The notes under the pieces are model-generated. The model ran no database searches. It was given only the letters and a program-made list of their open reading frames with translations, and was not told where the DNA came from. Below, one piece after another: positions 6,222 through 13,613 of a stretch of DNA of 14,413 nucleotides. Both the position numbers and the translations under genes were made by a program. Each line of letters begins with the position of its first letter. Positions within the stretch are counted from its first letter, which is position 1. Source of the stretch: an uncultured Bacilli bacterium (GTDB taxonomy: Bacteria; Bacillota_I; Bacilli_A; RF39; UBA660); contig CAKONX010000029.1 in the NCBI GenBank assembly GCA_934098345.1, positions 1 through 14,413 of the forward strand, in the 5' to 3' direction.

Positions 6222-6248
6222 AAAAAGGATGATTATTCATCCTTTTTG
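6222..6248. terminator. Bidirectional terminator between convergent genes
   Basis: AAAAAGGATGA (6222-6232) and TCATCCTTTTT (6237-6247) form a perfect 11-bp stem with T runs in both directions. The last codons and the stop of the minus-strand gene (6233) lie inside it. Confidence 0.9.
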
Positions 6249-7330
6249 TTATGTCTTGTAAGTGTTTTTCTAATCAAATTATTATCTTCATCAGTTGTAT
6301 AAATAATATCATGTTTGTTTGCTGAATTGATTTTTTTCTTATTAGGTAAAATGTTTTCTTGATCATGTTTTAAATCAGAAACAAATATTTCATCATCAAG
6401 TAATGGAATGTTTTGTTCTCCAGTTATTTTTCTTAAAATGTTTCTTTTTATCTCTTTTAAGAAATCATATAAGTCAATTGATGAAATATTTTTATCATAT
6501 AAATAAGGCATTAATTCTATTAAAGCATGATAGAAACCATTACTTTTTTTAGTATATAAAAAACTAATGATATTTAACTCAATACTTGAAAAATGATAAA
6601 CGTTGTTTTTAATGTTTTGTTCAATATTTCTATAAGTATTTAAAAGACTGGGTAACATAACCTCTATTTGTTTATTAGTTTTTCCCTTAGTATAAACATA
6701 TAATATGTCTTGCATTAATGGAGTTAAAACTGTATAAATGTTTTTCCCATCTATTCCATGAAAGAATAATACTTCTTCCTCTTTATATGCAAAATTATTA
6801 AAACCACTTATATTGCATGTTTTATTTTCCATATTAAAACTATCAAGTGCTTTATAAAAGTAAGAATCTTCATTCATATATAATGGTTTAATAAAACCAG
6901 ATTCAATATACTTGTTAAGATTATTATTTGATAAATCTACATGTTTACCAAAATAAGAACTTATATTTTGATGCCCTGATATATTTCTTGTATAAGCAAG
7001 TGGAGGAATTTCTTGTTCGTTTATAATAACAGCAACTGGTTTTCTTGCAAAATCAATATTATATTTACCATTTTGAGGAATAGAATATTCTTCTAATACA
7101 AAATTAAAATTTTTAGATGTAGATATAAAACAAGAATGATTTATATTTAAACCACTTATATGACCAATAATTCTATCAAGAGCAAGTCCCATGTTTTTAT
7201 AATAAATTTCATTCATAATTATTTTTAAAGTTTTATCATTTTTATAATCACTTCTAAAAAAATTACATAATAAATAGTTAGCATAATTAACATTTTCAAT
7301 ATCACTTTCATTTAAAGCTCTAAATAACAT
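6233..7330 (-). CDS. Unknown protein with an ADP-ribosyltransferase-like residue pattern
   Basis: 365 residues, no signal peptide or clear membrane segment. The first half has features of the R-S-E class of ADP-ribosyltransferases: an Arg in an N-terminal strand (LFRAL, R4), a following SCFISTSKNF (STS at 70-72), a conserved-looking strand RKPVAVII, and KEEEVLFF (ExE at 184-186). The gap between STS and ExE is longer than in compact ARTs, so an insertion would be needed. The second half (about 200-365) is helical and charged with no known motif. The start at 7330 has AAGGAAG 8 bases upstream and a consensus promoter. It is transcribed away from spoIVA. The ART reading is a hypothesis from motif spacing alone; it could be an unrelated lineage-specific protein. 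Confidence 0.6.
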   Translation of the reverse strand: MLFRALNESDIENVNYANYLLCNFFRSDYKNDKTLKIIMNEIYYKNMGLALDRIIGHISGLNINHSCFISTSKNFNFVLEEYSIPQNGKYNIDFARKPVAVIINEQEIPPLAYTRNISGHQNISSYFGKHVDLSNNNLNKYIESGFIKPLYMNEDSYFYKALDSFNMENKTCNISGFNNFAYKEEEVLFFHGIDGKNIYTVLTPLMQDILYVYTKGKTNKQIEVMLPSLLNTYRNIEQNIKNNVYHFSSIELNIISFLYTKKSNGFYHALIELMPYLYDKNISSIDLYDFLKEIKRNILRKITGEQNIPLLDDEIFVSDLKHDQENILPNKKKINSANKHDIIYTTDEDNNLIRKTLTRHNKKDE

Positions 7331-7357
7331 ATAATAACTTCCTTTTTAATGTAATGT

Positions 7358-7386
7358 ATTATAACTTAGTATATTTTTTTAGTCAA
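7358..7386 (-). promoter_or_regulatory. Sigma-A type promoter of the ART-like gene
   Basis: Read on the minus strand: TTGACT (7386-7381), 17-bp spacer, TATAAT (7363-7358). Start near 7351, about 20 bp before the ATG. This is a near-consensus vegetative promoter, back to back with the sporulation promoter of spoIVA. Confidence 0.8.
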
Positions 7387-7453
7387 CAAATGGAATAGTT
7401 AACTTCAACCATGGATGAAAAAAAGTGATACCTAAAAATAATATATATTATAT

Positions 7454-7482
7454 GTAATAAATTCAGAAGTGACACATATATT
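7454..7482 (+). promoter_or_regulatory. Possible sigma-E promoter of spoIVA
   Basis: CATATATT (7475-7482) matches the sigma-E -10 (CATACAnT) at six of seven defined bases. GTAATAAA (7454-7461), 13 bp upstream, matches GTCATATT at five of eight. In Bacillus, spoIVA is transcribed by sigma-E in the mother cell. No sigma-A type promoter is evident here. Confidence 0.45.
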
Positions 7483-7505
7483 TTAACTATAAAGGAGAGT
7501 AAATT

Positions 7506-8984
7506 ATGGAGATGAAAGACATAATTAAAGATATATCCGCAAGAGGAAACGGATCAATATATCTAGGAGTTGTTGGTACAGTTAGAACTGGTAAATCAAC
7601 ATTTATTAAAAAAGTAATTGAAAACTTAGTTGTTCCAAATATAGAAGATGAATATGATAAGAAAAAATGTTTAGATGAAATTCCTCAATCATCAAATGGT
7701 AAGCAGATTATGACAACTGAGCCTAAATTTGTTCCATCACAAGGGGCCGTAATTAAAATAGATGACTTTACAACTAATGTCAAATTAATCGACTGTGTTG
7801 GATATGTTATTGATGGAGCTATAGGTTATGAAGATAATGACAATAATCCAAGACTAGTAAATACACCTTGGTATCCAGAAGCAATACCTTTTATAGAAGC
7901 TGCTGAAATTGGTACAGAAAAAGTAATTAAAGATCATTCAACTATTGGTATAGTTATTACAACTGATGGTTCATTTGGTGAGTTTAAAAGAAGTGATTAC
8001 GTAGATGGTGAAACAAAAGTAATTGAAGAATTAAAAAGTATAAACAAACCATTTATAGTTATTTTAAATACTACTCATGTTGATAATGAAGATACTTTAA
8101 AGATAAAAATGGAAATAGAAGAAAAACATGGTGTAAAAGTTATACCTTTAAACGTAGAGGCCATGGGTAAAAAAGAAATTAATGATATTTTAAAAAGTGC
8201 CATTGATGAATTCCCAATTGTTGATGTAGAAGTAAAACTTCCTGAATGGGTACATGTGTTACCAAATAAAAATGAAATAAAAATGCATTATTTAAATAAA
8301 ATTAAAGAAAGTGTAGTTAATGTTAATAAAATGGGAGATGTTAATTCAATCATTGATTACTACACAGATTCTAATATTATAAATCGTGCTTATATAAGTG
8401 AATTTGATGCTGGAACTGGAGTTGTATCTTTAAATCTTGATAGTTCAGATGAACTTTATAATGAAACCTTAAAAAGTATAGTAGGTTATTCTAATGTAAG
8501 TAAAGCATCAATTTTAAAAGTATTCTCAAGATATCATGAAAGTGAAGAAGAAAATAAATGCTTATCTGAAGCTTTAAAAATGGCTCATGGATGTGGATAT
8601 GGAATTGTTTATCCAACATTAAAAGATATGATGCTTGAAAAACCAGAAATTATAAAACAAGGAACTCGTTATGGAGTTAGATTAAAAGCTAAAGCAAGCT
8701 CTATTCATATGATTAAAGTTGATGTAGAATCTACTTTTGAACCAATTATTGGTACAGAAGTACAATCTAAAGAATTAATTGACTATATTATGAGAGATTA
8801 TAATGATGATCCAACAAGTATTTGGAAGAGTGAAATATTTGGTAGAAGTTTAGATGAAATTGTTAAAGAAGGTATTCAAACTAAACTAATGATGATGAAA
8901 GATTCAACTCGTTATAAACTTTCAAGTACAGTAAGTAAGATCGTTAATAAAGGTTCAGATAAATTAATTGCTATTGTATTATAG
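7506..8984 (+). CDS. spoIVA: Stage IV sporulation protein A, spore coat assembly ATPase
   Basis: 492 residues, the same length as B. subtilis SpoIVA. It polymerises on the forespore surface in an ATP-driven way, forms the basement layer of the coat and helps cortex formation. Walker A is GTVRTGKS (24-31, Lys30 as in B. subtilis), preceded by the family start SIYLGVVG. Further family stretches are IMTTEPKFVPSQ, LIDCVGYVIDGA, AAEIGTEKVIKDHSTIGIVITTDG and, near the end, RYGVRLKAKASSIHMIKVDVES and DPTSIWKSEIFGRSL. The C-terminus LIAIVL matches the membrane-targeting end of the family. AAAGGAG (7491-7497) places the start. In B. subtilis it neighbours hbs (HU); here four genes lie between. Confidence 0.98.
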   Translation: MEMKDIIKDISARGNGSIYLGVVGTVRTGKSTFIKKVIENLVVPNIEDEYDKKKCLDEIPQSSNGKQIMTTEPKFVPSQGAVIKIDDFTTNVKLIDCVGYVIDGAIGYEDNDNNPRLVNTPWYPEAIPFIEAAEIGTEKVIKDHSTIGIVITTDGSFGEFKRSDYVDGETKVIEELKSINKPFIVILNTTHVDNEDTLKIKMEIEEKHGVKVIPLNVEAMGKKEINDILKSAIDEFPIVDVEVKLPEWVHVLPNKNEIKMHYLNKIKESVVNVNKMGDVNSIIDYYTDSNIINRAYISEFDAGTGVVSLNLDSSDELYNETLKSIVGYSNVSKASILKVFSRYHESEEENKCLSEALKMAHGCGYGIVYPTLKDMMLEKPEIIKQGTRYGVRLKAKASSIHMIKVDVESTFEPIIGTEVQSKELIDYIMRDYNDDPTSIWKSEIFGRSLDEIVKEGIQTKLMMMKDSTRYKLSSTVSKIVNKGSDKLIAIVL

Positions 8985-8996
8985 TAAATAAAATGT

Positions 8997-9025
8997 AAAA
9001 GAATATGTAAAATATTCTTTTTTTT
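8997..9025 (+). terminator. Terminator of spoIVA
   Basis: AAAAGAATAT (8997-9006) pairs with ATATTCTTTT (9012-9021) around GTAAA, and T continues to 9025. It isolates spoIVA from the tyrosine-kinase genes. Confidence 0.85.
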
Positions 9026-9059
9026 GTTAACTCATTTTATAATTAAAATAGGTGATATC

Positions 9060-9773
9060 ATGAGAGATTTACATAGTCATTTTTTATATGGTGTTGATGA
9101 TGGCTCAAAAAACTTAGATGAAACATTAGCTATGTTAAAAAATGCAGCATTAAATGGTGTAACTGATATAATATTTACACCTCATTTTATAGAAGAATCA
9201 AAATATCAAAGTTTACCAAAAGATAATAAACTTATTTTAGAAAAAATAAAAGAAGAGTTTGATGAAGAAATAAGTCTTTATTTAGGAAATGAAGTTTATA
9301 TAAATAAAAATATAGTAAAGTATTATAAAGAAAAGAAACTTACTACTATAAATGACAGTAGATATATGTTAATAGAAATACCAATGCATTCTAAGATAAA
9401 TGAAGTTAAATCAATATTTTTTGAATTACTAAGTGAAGGAATTACACCAATACTTGCTCATCCTGAAAGATATGAACCTTACTATAAAGATTATGAATTT
9501 TTTTATAGCTTAAGAAAAATGGGAGTACTTATGCAAATCAATTTTGCTTCTTTAAATGGAGTATATGGACGCCATGCTAAATATATGGCTAAAAACTTAC
9601 TTAAACTTAATTTAATTAGTTTTGTTGGAAGTGATATTCATCATGATGATAAAAGATTTGATGGACTAAAAAAAGCAACAAATACAATTTGTAGACTATG
9701 TGGAGAAACAAAAGCTAAAGAAATTTTAGAGGATAACTTTACAAAAGTAATTAAAAATGAAGAAATAAAGTAA
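9060..9773 (+). CDS. cpsB: PHP-type protein-tyrosine phosphatase (CpsB/CapC/YwqE family)
   Basis: 237 residues, a normal length. Metal-binding motifs of the PHP fold are in order: DLHSHFLYGVDDGS (about 3-16), FTPHF, the EVYIN region, LAHPERY (about 140) and VGSDIHHDDKR (about 200). The enzyme removes phosphate from the tyrosine kinase and its targets with a Mn-dependent trinuclear-type site. The ATG at 9060 is chosen because AGGTGA (9050-9055) sits just upstream; the ATG at 9024 lies in the spoIVA terminator T run and has no ribosome site. TATAAT at 9038-9043 may be the -10. The kinase and its activator follow immediately, which is the expected functional set. Confidence 0.93.
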   Translation: MRDLHSHFLYGVDDGSKNLDETLAMLKNAALNGVTDIIFTPHFIEESKYQSLPKDNKLILEKIKEEFDEEISLYLGNEVYINKNIVKYYKEKKLTTINDSRYMLIEIPMHSKINEVKSIFFELLSEGITPILAHPERYEPYYKDYEFFYSLRKMGVLMQINFASLNGVYGRHAKYMAKNLLKLNLISFVGSDIHHDDKRFDGLKKATNTICRLCGETKAKEILEDNFTKVIKNEEIK

Positions 9774-9780
9774 ATAAGTA

Positions 9781-9796
9781 TGATATAATTACTATA
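9781..9796 (+). promoter_or_regulatory. Extended -10 promoter overlapping a near-palindrome
   Basis: TG-A-TATAAT is an extended -10 (9781-9789). TATAAT, T, ACTATA (9784-9796) forms a dyad with one mismatch, like those before the coiled-coil gene and vanY. No -35 is evident. It would allow the kinase, activator and following gene to be transcribed apart from cpsB. Confidence 0.5.
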
Positions 9797-9825
9797 ATAG
9801 AGGAAAAATAAAAAGGTGGATTTAT

Positions 9826-10506
9826 ATGTTAGAAGAATTAAATATGTTATCTAATCCTAAATCAAGAGTAGCAGAAGCTGTTAAAACAATTAGAACTAAT
9901 CTTGAATTTAGTTTAGTTAATGGAGAAGATAAAAAAATAATGCTTACTTCAACAGCTCCAGGTGAAGGAAAGAGCTTTATATCAGCATCTTTAGCTCAAA
10001 GTTATGCTCTTGCTGGTAAAAAAGTTTTAATAATTGACTGTGACCTTCGTCGTGGAAGACAATATGAAATATTTGGAGTATCTAATTCTAAAGGGTTATC
10101 AAATATTTTAATATCTGATTTAAGTAATGTTAAAATAGAAACAATTAAAACTAAATTAAAAGGAGTTTATTTACTTCCAAGTGGAACAATACCTCCAAAT
10201 CCAAGTGAACTTTTAGAAAGCGAACGTATGAGTAAACTAGTTTCTATGTTAGAAAAAAATTATGATATTTTAATTTTTGATTGCCCTCCAGTTGTAGGTT
10301 TATCAGATTCTCTTGTAGTTACTAAATATGTAAACGAAACAGTTATAGTTACTGCTTATAAACAAACAAGTGAAGATATGCTTAAAAAAACAGTTAAAGC
10401 ACTTGAAGGAGTAAATGCTCGTATAGCTGGAGTTATTTTTAATAAAGTACCAGCTATTAAAAATGGATATTATAATAAATATTACGATGCATATTATGGA
10501 GGTTAG
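9826..10506 (+). CDS. cpsD: Bacterial tyrosine kinase (BY-kinase, CpsD/Wze/YwqD)
   Basis: 226 residues, the size of stand-alone Firmicutes BY-kinases. EAVKTIRTN (17-25) resembles the EX2RX2R oligomerisation motif, with Lys at the middle position. Walker A is STAPGEGKS (42-50), Walker A' VLIIDCDLRRG (67-77) and Walker B ILIFDCPPV (about 150). The last 14 residues are Tyr-rich (Tyr 215, 216, 219, 220, 223, 224), the usual autophosphorylated tail. The kinase works with a Wzz-like membrane activator, encoded next. AAAGGTGG (9811-9818) precedes the start. It ends 2 bp before the activator ATG, so the two are likely translated together. No glycosyltransferase or polysaccharide export gene is near, so its substrates may differ from classic capsule systems. 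Confidence 0.95.
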   Translation: MLEELNMLSNPKSRVAEAVKTIRTNLEFSLVNGEDKKIMLTSTAPGEGKSFISASLAQSYALAGKKVLIIDCDLRRGRQYEIFGVSNSKGLSNILISDLSNVKIETIKTKLKGVYLLPSGTIPPNPSELLESERMSKLVSMLEKNYDILIFDCPPVVGLSDSLVVTKYVNETVIVTAYKQTSEDMLKKTVKALEGVNARIAGVIFNKVPAIKNGYYNKYYDAYYGG

Positions 10507-10508
10507 TG

Positions 10509-11231
10509 ATGGAAGAATTAGATATAACTCAATTATTTAACTATTTTAAATCAAAAATAATATATATTATATTCGCGATGTCAGTTGCTTTTTGTTTAAG
10601 TAGCTTATATGTTAATAGATTTAGAGTTCCACTTTATACAAGCGAAACAACGATTCTTTTAAATCAAGCTAATGAAAATGCAGCAATTAATACAAGTGAT
10701 ATAAATTTAAATAAATCACTTGTTACTACTTATGGTGAGATAATTAAAAGTAAAAGAGTTTTAAATCAAGTAATAGAAAAACTAAATCTTGATCTAACAT
10801 ATAAAGAATTATATAAAGATGTTTCTGTTGGAGAAATAACTGATACATCTATTATTAGTATTAAAGTTACTTTAGAAGATAATAAACTAGCATGTGATAT
10901 TGCTAATGAAATTGCATCCGTGTTCGCATCGGAAATAGTTTCTATTTATAAAATTGAAAACATAAGTACAATTGATAAAGCTGAAGTAAGTGAAATACCT
11001 TCATCAGCATCAACTTTAAAAATAATTATGATTGGAACTCTTTCTGGAGCACTACTATCAATTGTAGTAATATTTATTCTTTTCTATTTTGATACAACTA
11101 TTAAAAATGAAGAAGATATTGAAAAATTAACTGGTTTACCTGTAATTGGAATTGTTCCTGTTAGTTCAAGAATTAAAAATTTAAAAAATCAAAAATCAGA
11201 AGAAGTAACAATACCTAAAACAAGAAATTAG
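10509..11231 (+). CDS. cpsC: Wzz/CpsC-type chain-length determinant and kinase activator
   Basis: 240 residues. A Wzz N-terminus (ITQLFNYFKSK) is followed by transmembrane helix 1 (about 17-36), an extracytoplasmic domain of about 135 residues (TSETTILLNQAN...NKSLVTTYGEIIKSKRVLNQVI), helix 2 (about 172-194) and a C-terminal cytoplasmic tail with DTTIKNEEDIEKLTGLPVIGIVP. The tail is the known region that contacts and activates the BY-kinase. GGAGG (10498-10502), located in the last codons of cpsD, favours ATG 10509 over GTG 10506. In most Firmicutes the activator gene comes before the kinase; here the order is phosphatase, kinase, activator. Helix 2 is followed by a charged end with no added domain. 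Confidence 0.92.
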   Translation: MEELDITQLFNYFKSKIIYIIFAMSVAFCLSSLYVNRFRVPLYTSETTILLNQANENAAINTSDINLNKSLVTTYGEIIKSKRVLNQVIEKLNLDLTYKELYKDVSVGEITDTSIISIKVTLEDNKLACDIANEIASVFASEIVSIYKIENISTIDKAEVSEIPSSASTLKIIMIGTLSGALLSIVVIFILFYFDTTIKNEEDIEKLTGLPVIGIVPVSSRIKNLKNQKSEEVTIPKTRN

Positions 11232-11255
11232 TAGTAAATATCCTAGAGGTGGATT

Positions 11256-12038
11256 ATGAAAAATATTAATGCTTATTCTAAAGAAGAATTATATCAAATG
11301 TTTTTAAATAGAGTAGATGATCTTTCTAGAATTAGACTAGAAAGTATTGATATGACTTTATCTATTTATAAAATGAAATTTACAAATTTAGGTGTAATTT
11401 TAACTGAAACTAATTGTTATAATAAAAGTATTTATTTAAAAAGAAATAAAATGGGTTTCTATGCTGATGAAACAGTTTCTTTTGAAAGTGAAAAAGCTTT
11501 TGAAAATTATAATAAAAGTGTTAAATTCTTAAAAGAAAATGAAAATGAATTTAAAATAATACATAATTTACTTAAAGATAAAGAAGCTATCATGGGTGGA
11601 TATTATACAACTACCCGTGAATATGAAACTGATTTAGAAATTATTGTTAAAGTTTTAGGATATGGAAGTATTAGAGATGAAGAACTAAAAGACGAAAATC
11701 TAAGACATCCAAGTGAAGAATATGAATATATTATTTCTTTAATTGAAAGATGTAAAAACGAAAGTAATTATAATGGTGTTTTAAAAGAAGTTATGAGTCA
11801 TTTAGAAACTTTATTTGGAATAAATTATCAAATACTTATTAAGAGAAAACGTGATAAATATGATTTTATACCTGATTCTTATATTGGAATTATTCTTGTA
11901 GATAATACGACTGGAAGTAAGACTTTACTTTATGGTGAGGATCAAGAAAATATTTATAAAGATGATTACTCCAAATATAAAGTTAATACAAAATATTTAG
12001 AAATGTACTTAAAATTAGCAACAAAATGTATTAAATAA
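11256..12038 (+). CDS. Hypothetical cytosolic protein downstream of the tyrosine kinase module
   Basis: 260 residues, hydrophilic, without signal peptide, membrane helix or recognised catalytic motif. An N-terminal helix (SKEELYQMFLNRVDDLSRIRLES) is followed by a mixed region rich in Lys, Glu and Tyr, then a C-terminal beta-like part (SYIGIILVDNTTGSKTLLYG) and a closing helix. TAGAGGTGG (11244-11252) sits a few bases before the ATG. It begins 24 bp after cpsC with no terminator between, so it is probably in the same operon and could be a substrate or partner of the kinase; that is inference from position only. A terminator overlaps its stop. Confidence 0.7.
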   Translation: MKNINAYSKEELYQMFLNRVDDLSRIRLESIDMTLSIYKMKFTNLGVILTETNCYNKSIYLKRNKMGFYADETVSFESEKAFENYNKSVKFLKENENEFKIIHNLLKDKEAIMGGYYTTTREYETDLEIIVKVLGYGSIRDEELKDENLRHPSEEYEYIISLIERCKNESNYNGVLKEVMSHLETLFGINYQILIKRKRDKYDFIPDSYIGIILVDNTTGSKTLLYGEDQENIYKDDYSKYKVNTKYLEMYLKLATKCIK

Positions 12039-12079
12039 CGACAAAAAAGACTAGAAATAGCAGTTTTTCGTTATTTTTT
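12034..12079 (+). terminator. Terminator of the tyrosine-kinase operon
   Basis: AATAACG (12034-12040) plus an A run pairs with T run plus CGTTATT (12069-12075), followed by TTTT. The stem is capped by CTA-GAAA-TAG, a GNRA-type tetraloop. The left arm overlaps the stop codon of the upstream gene. Confidence 0.75.
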
Positions 12080-12080
12080 A

Positions 12081-12109
12081 TTGCAATTAATTTAAATTTT
12101 TGCTACATT
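12081..12109 (+). promoter_or_regulatory. Promoter of the HU gene
   Basis: TTGCAA (12081-12086), 17-bp spacer, TACATT (12104-12109), with TGC in front giving an extended -10. The start is predicted near 12116. Confidence 0.45.
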
Positions 12110-12130
12110 TTATATGTAGGGTAAACCTAC
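12103..12130 (+). promoter_or_regulatory. Two mutually exclusive hairpins in the HU leader
   Basis: CTACAT (12103-12108) can pair with ATGTAG (12114-12119), while GTAGG (12116-12120) can pair with CCTAC (12126-12130). They share GTAG and cannot form together. If transcription starts near 12116, only the second would lie in the mRNA, as a 5'-end hairpin. Confidence 0.35.
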
Positions 12131-12164
12131 TAGAAAAAATATTTATATGGGAGGTACATTTAAT

Positions 12165-12437
12165 ATGTCAAAAACTGAATTAGTAGAATTCGTTGCTACT
12201 GAAGCTGGATTAACTAAAGTTGATGCTGGTAAAGCAGTAGACGCTATGTTGAAAGGAATCGAAAAAGGACTTAAAGAAAGCAAAAAAGTTACATTTGTTG
12301 GATTTGGTACATTTACTTCTAAATTAAGACCTGGAAGAGAAGGAATTAATCCATTAACTAAAGAACCAATGAAAATTGAAGCTAAGAATGTTGTTACATT
12401 TAAAGCTGGTAGCAAGTTAAAAGACTCTGTAAATTAA
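12165..12437 (+). CDS. hup: DNA-binding protein HU
   Basis: 90 residues, the standard HU length. N-terminal helices (MSKTELVEFVATEAGLTKVDAGKAV) are followed by the dimer core VTFVGFGTFTSK, the DNA-contacting arm with GREGINPLTKEPMKI (a Pro that intercalates in DNA) and the closing AKNVVTFKAGSKLKDSVN. HU bends DNA and compacts the nucleoid as a dimer. The ATG at 12165 follows GGGAGG (12148-12153) by about 11 bases; an ATG at 12147 would include the ribosome site in the coding region and add six residues not found in the family. Terminators on both sides make it a single-gene unit. The arm has GREGINP where many HU proteins have GRNP, a two-residue expansion. Confidence 0.97.
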   Translation: MSKTELVEFVATEAGLTKVDAGKAVDAMLKGIEKGLKESKKVTFVGFGTFTSKLRPGREGINPLTKEPMKIEAKNVVTFKAGSKLKDSVN

Positions 12438-12444
12438 TAAATGG

Positions 12445-12474
12445 AGAACTCAATCACTTGAGTTCTTTTTTTTT
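12445..12474 (+). terminator. Terminator of the HU gene
   Basis: AGAACTCAA (12445-12453) and TTGAGTTCT (12458-12466), a perfect 9-bp stem with TCAC loop, then T to 12474. The right arm supplies the -35 of the vanY promoter. Confidence 0.95.
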
Positions 12475-12493
12475 ATGCTTTATAATAATTATA
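12458..12493 (+). promoter_or_regulatory. vanY promoter with -35 in the HU terminator and a palindromic -10
   Basis: TTGAGT (12458-12463), 17-bp spacer, TATAAT (12481-12486). The -10 is the left half of a perfect palindrome TATAAT-A-ATTATA (12481-12493). The leader is about 10 nt. Confidence 0.65.
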
Positions 12494-12503
12494 GAGTGAT
12501 GCT

Positions 12504-13496
12504 ATGAAAACTAAGAAAGTTTATAAACTTAAAACTAGTGTTAAAGTATTTTTTGTTATTCTTGTTTTAGTTTGTTTAGGTGCCTATTTTGGTATGACTA
12601 AATATCAAGAGTATTTGTATACTAAAACAAATGAATATGCACTTTTAAATTTAGGATACACTGAAGAAGAAACAAAGTTAATTGAAGAGAAACTAAATGA
12701 AGAAGAGCAAAAGAAAATAATTGAACTAGGTTATAATGAATTTATTCCCAATTTTTTAAATGCTAAATATTTTATGTTTAAAAATTTGGAAGGATATCTA
12801 GATCAGGTAATTACTAAAGATGAAGATTTCTTTAAATATCATGGTACCGAAGGATATGACTATGACAATATTGTTTCTTTAGTAAATGTTCATAGAAATA
12901 TAAATTATTATGAAGCAGATTTAAAAACAGATTTTTCTAAAGGTTATGGAATACTTGCCAATAAATATTATAGTTTAGGTGAAGATTATGAACCTGATGA
13001 TTTAGTAAATGTGGATATAAAATATTATTATGGTGAACCTAAGAAAATTAGAAGTGAAGCTTATAATGCTTTTATAGAAATGTGGAATGCTGCTTATGAA
13101 GATGGAATATACTTAATACTTATTTCAGGTTATCGTTCTGCTGCCCATCAAAAAGAAGTATATGATGCTTATCAAGCAGATAAAGGAACAAAATATGCTG
13201 ATTCTATTGCAGCAAGAACAGGTTATTCAGAGCATCAAACTGGACTTGCTTTAGATATTTATTCTAAAGAATGTACTAGTCAAGCAAAATTTCATGAATC
13301 AAAAAGTTATGAATGGCTTATAAATAATTCATATAAGTTTGGTTTTATATTACGTTATCCAAAAGATAAACAAAATATTACAGGTTATAATTATGAATCA
13401 TGGCATTATAGATATTTAGGAAAAGATTTAGCTAAGAAAGTGTATGATTCAGGATTAACATTTGATGAATACTATGCTTATTATATGGAAAATTAA
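12504..13496 (+). CDS. vanY: D-alanyl-D-alanine carboxypeptidase, VanY/M15B family
   Basis: 330 residues. A basic N-terminus and one transmembrane helix (about 12-30, VFFVILVLVCLGAYFGM) anchor it, with a helical spacer and a C-terminal zinc peptidase domain (about 165-330). Family motifs in order: LISGYRSAAHQKEVYD, YSEHQTGLALDI (SxHxxGLAxD, zinc ligands His and Asp) and ESWHYRYLG (third ligand His, normally EPWHxR with Pro here replaced by Ser). It trims the terminal D-Ala from peptidoglycan stem peptides outside the membrane. AGAGTGAT (12493-12500) supports the start at 12504. No vancomycin-resistance genes are nearby, so ordinary wall maturation is more likely than resistance. The stop is followed by no clear terminator. 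Confidence 0.92.
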   Translation: MKTKKVYKLKTSVKVFFVILVLVCLGAYFGMTKYQEYLYTKTNEYALLNLGYTEEETKLIEEKLNEEEQKKIIELGYNEFIPNFLNAKYFMFKNLEGYLDQVITKDEDFFKYHGTEGYDYDNIVSLVNVHRNINYYEADLKTDFSKGYGILANKYYSLGEDYEPDDLVNVDIKYYYGEPKKIRSEAYNAFIEMWNAAYEDGIYLILISGYRSAAHQKEVYDAYQADKGTKYADSIAARTGYSEHQTGLALDIYSKECTSQAKFHESKSYEWLINNSYKFGFILRYPKDKQNITGYNYESWHYRYLGKDLAKKVYDSGLTFDEYYAYYMEN

Positions 13497-13554
13497 TTCA
13501 ACAGTACAAAATTGGCAAAAAATTTGTAAAATTAAGTTTTTTCAATAAAAGAAA

Positions 13555-13582
13555 TTGATAATCAGTGGCAGTATGATATACT
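13555..13582 (+). promoter_or_regulatory. Promoter of the secreted DUF6273-like gene
   Basis: TTGATA (13555-13560), 16-bp spacer, TATACT (13577-13582), with TGA before the -10 making it extended. The start is near 13589, followed by AGGTG and ATG 13614. Confidence 0.65.
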
Positions 13583-13613
13583 AAAAATGTAAAAAATATA
13601 GGTGTTGTGAACA

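Noticed and set aside
12143..12415. Minus-strand open frame opposite the HU gene
   Set aside because: It mirrors the strongly supported HU reading frame and has no start context.
12504..13496. Vancomycin resistance locus
   Set aside because: VanY alone is a common wall enzyme; no vanHAX, vanS or vanR genes are present.
13497..13554. Terminator after vanY
   Set aside because: Only weak A-run/T-run pairing is seen around 13519-13542, not enough for a call.
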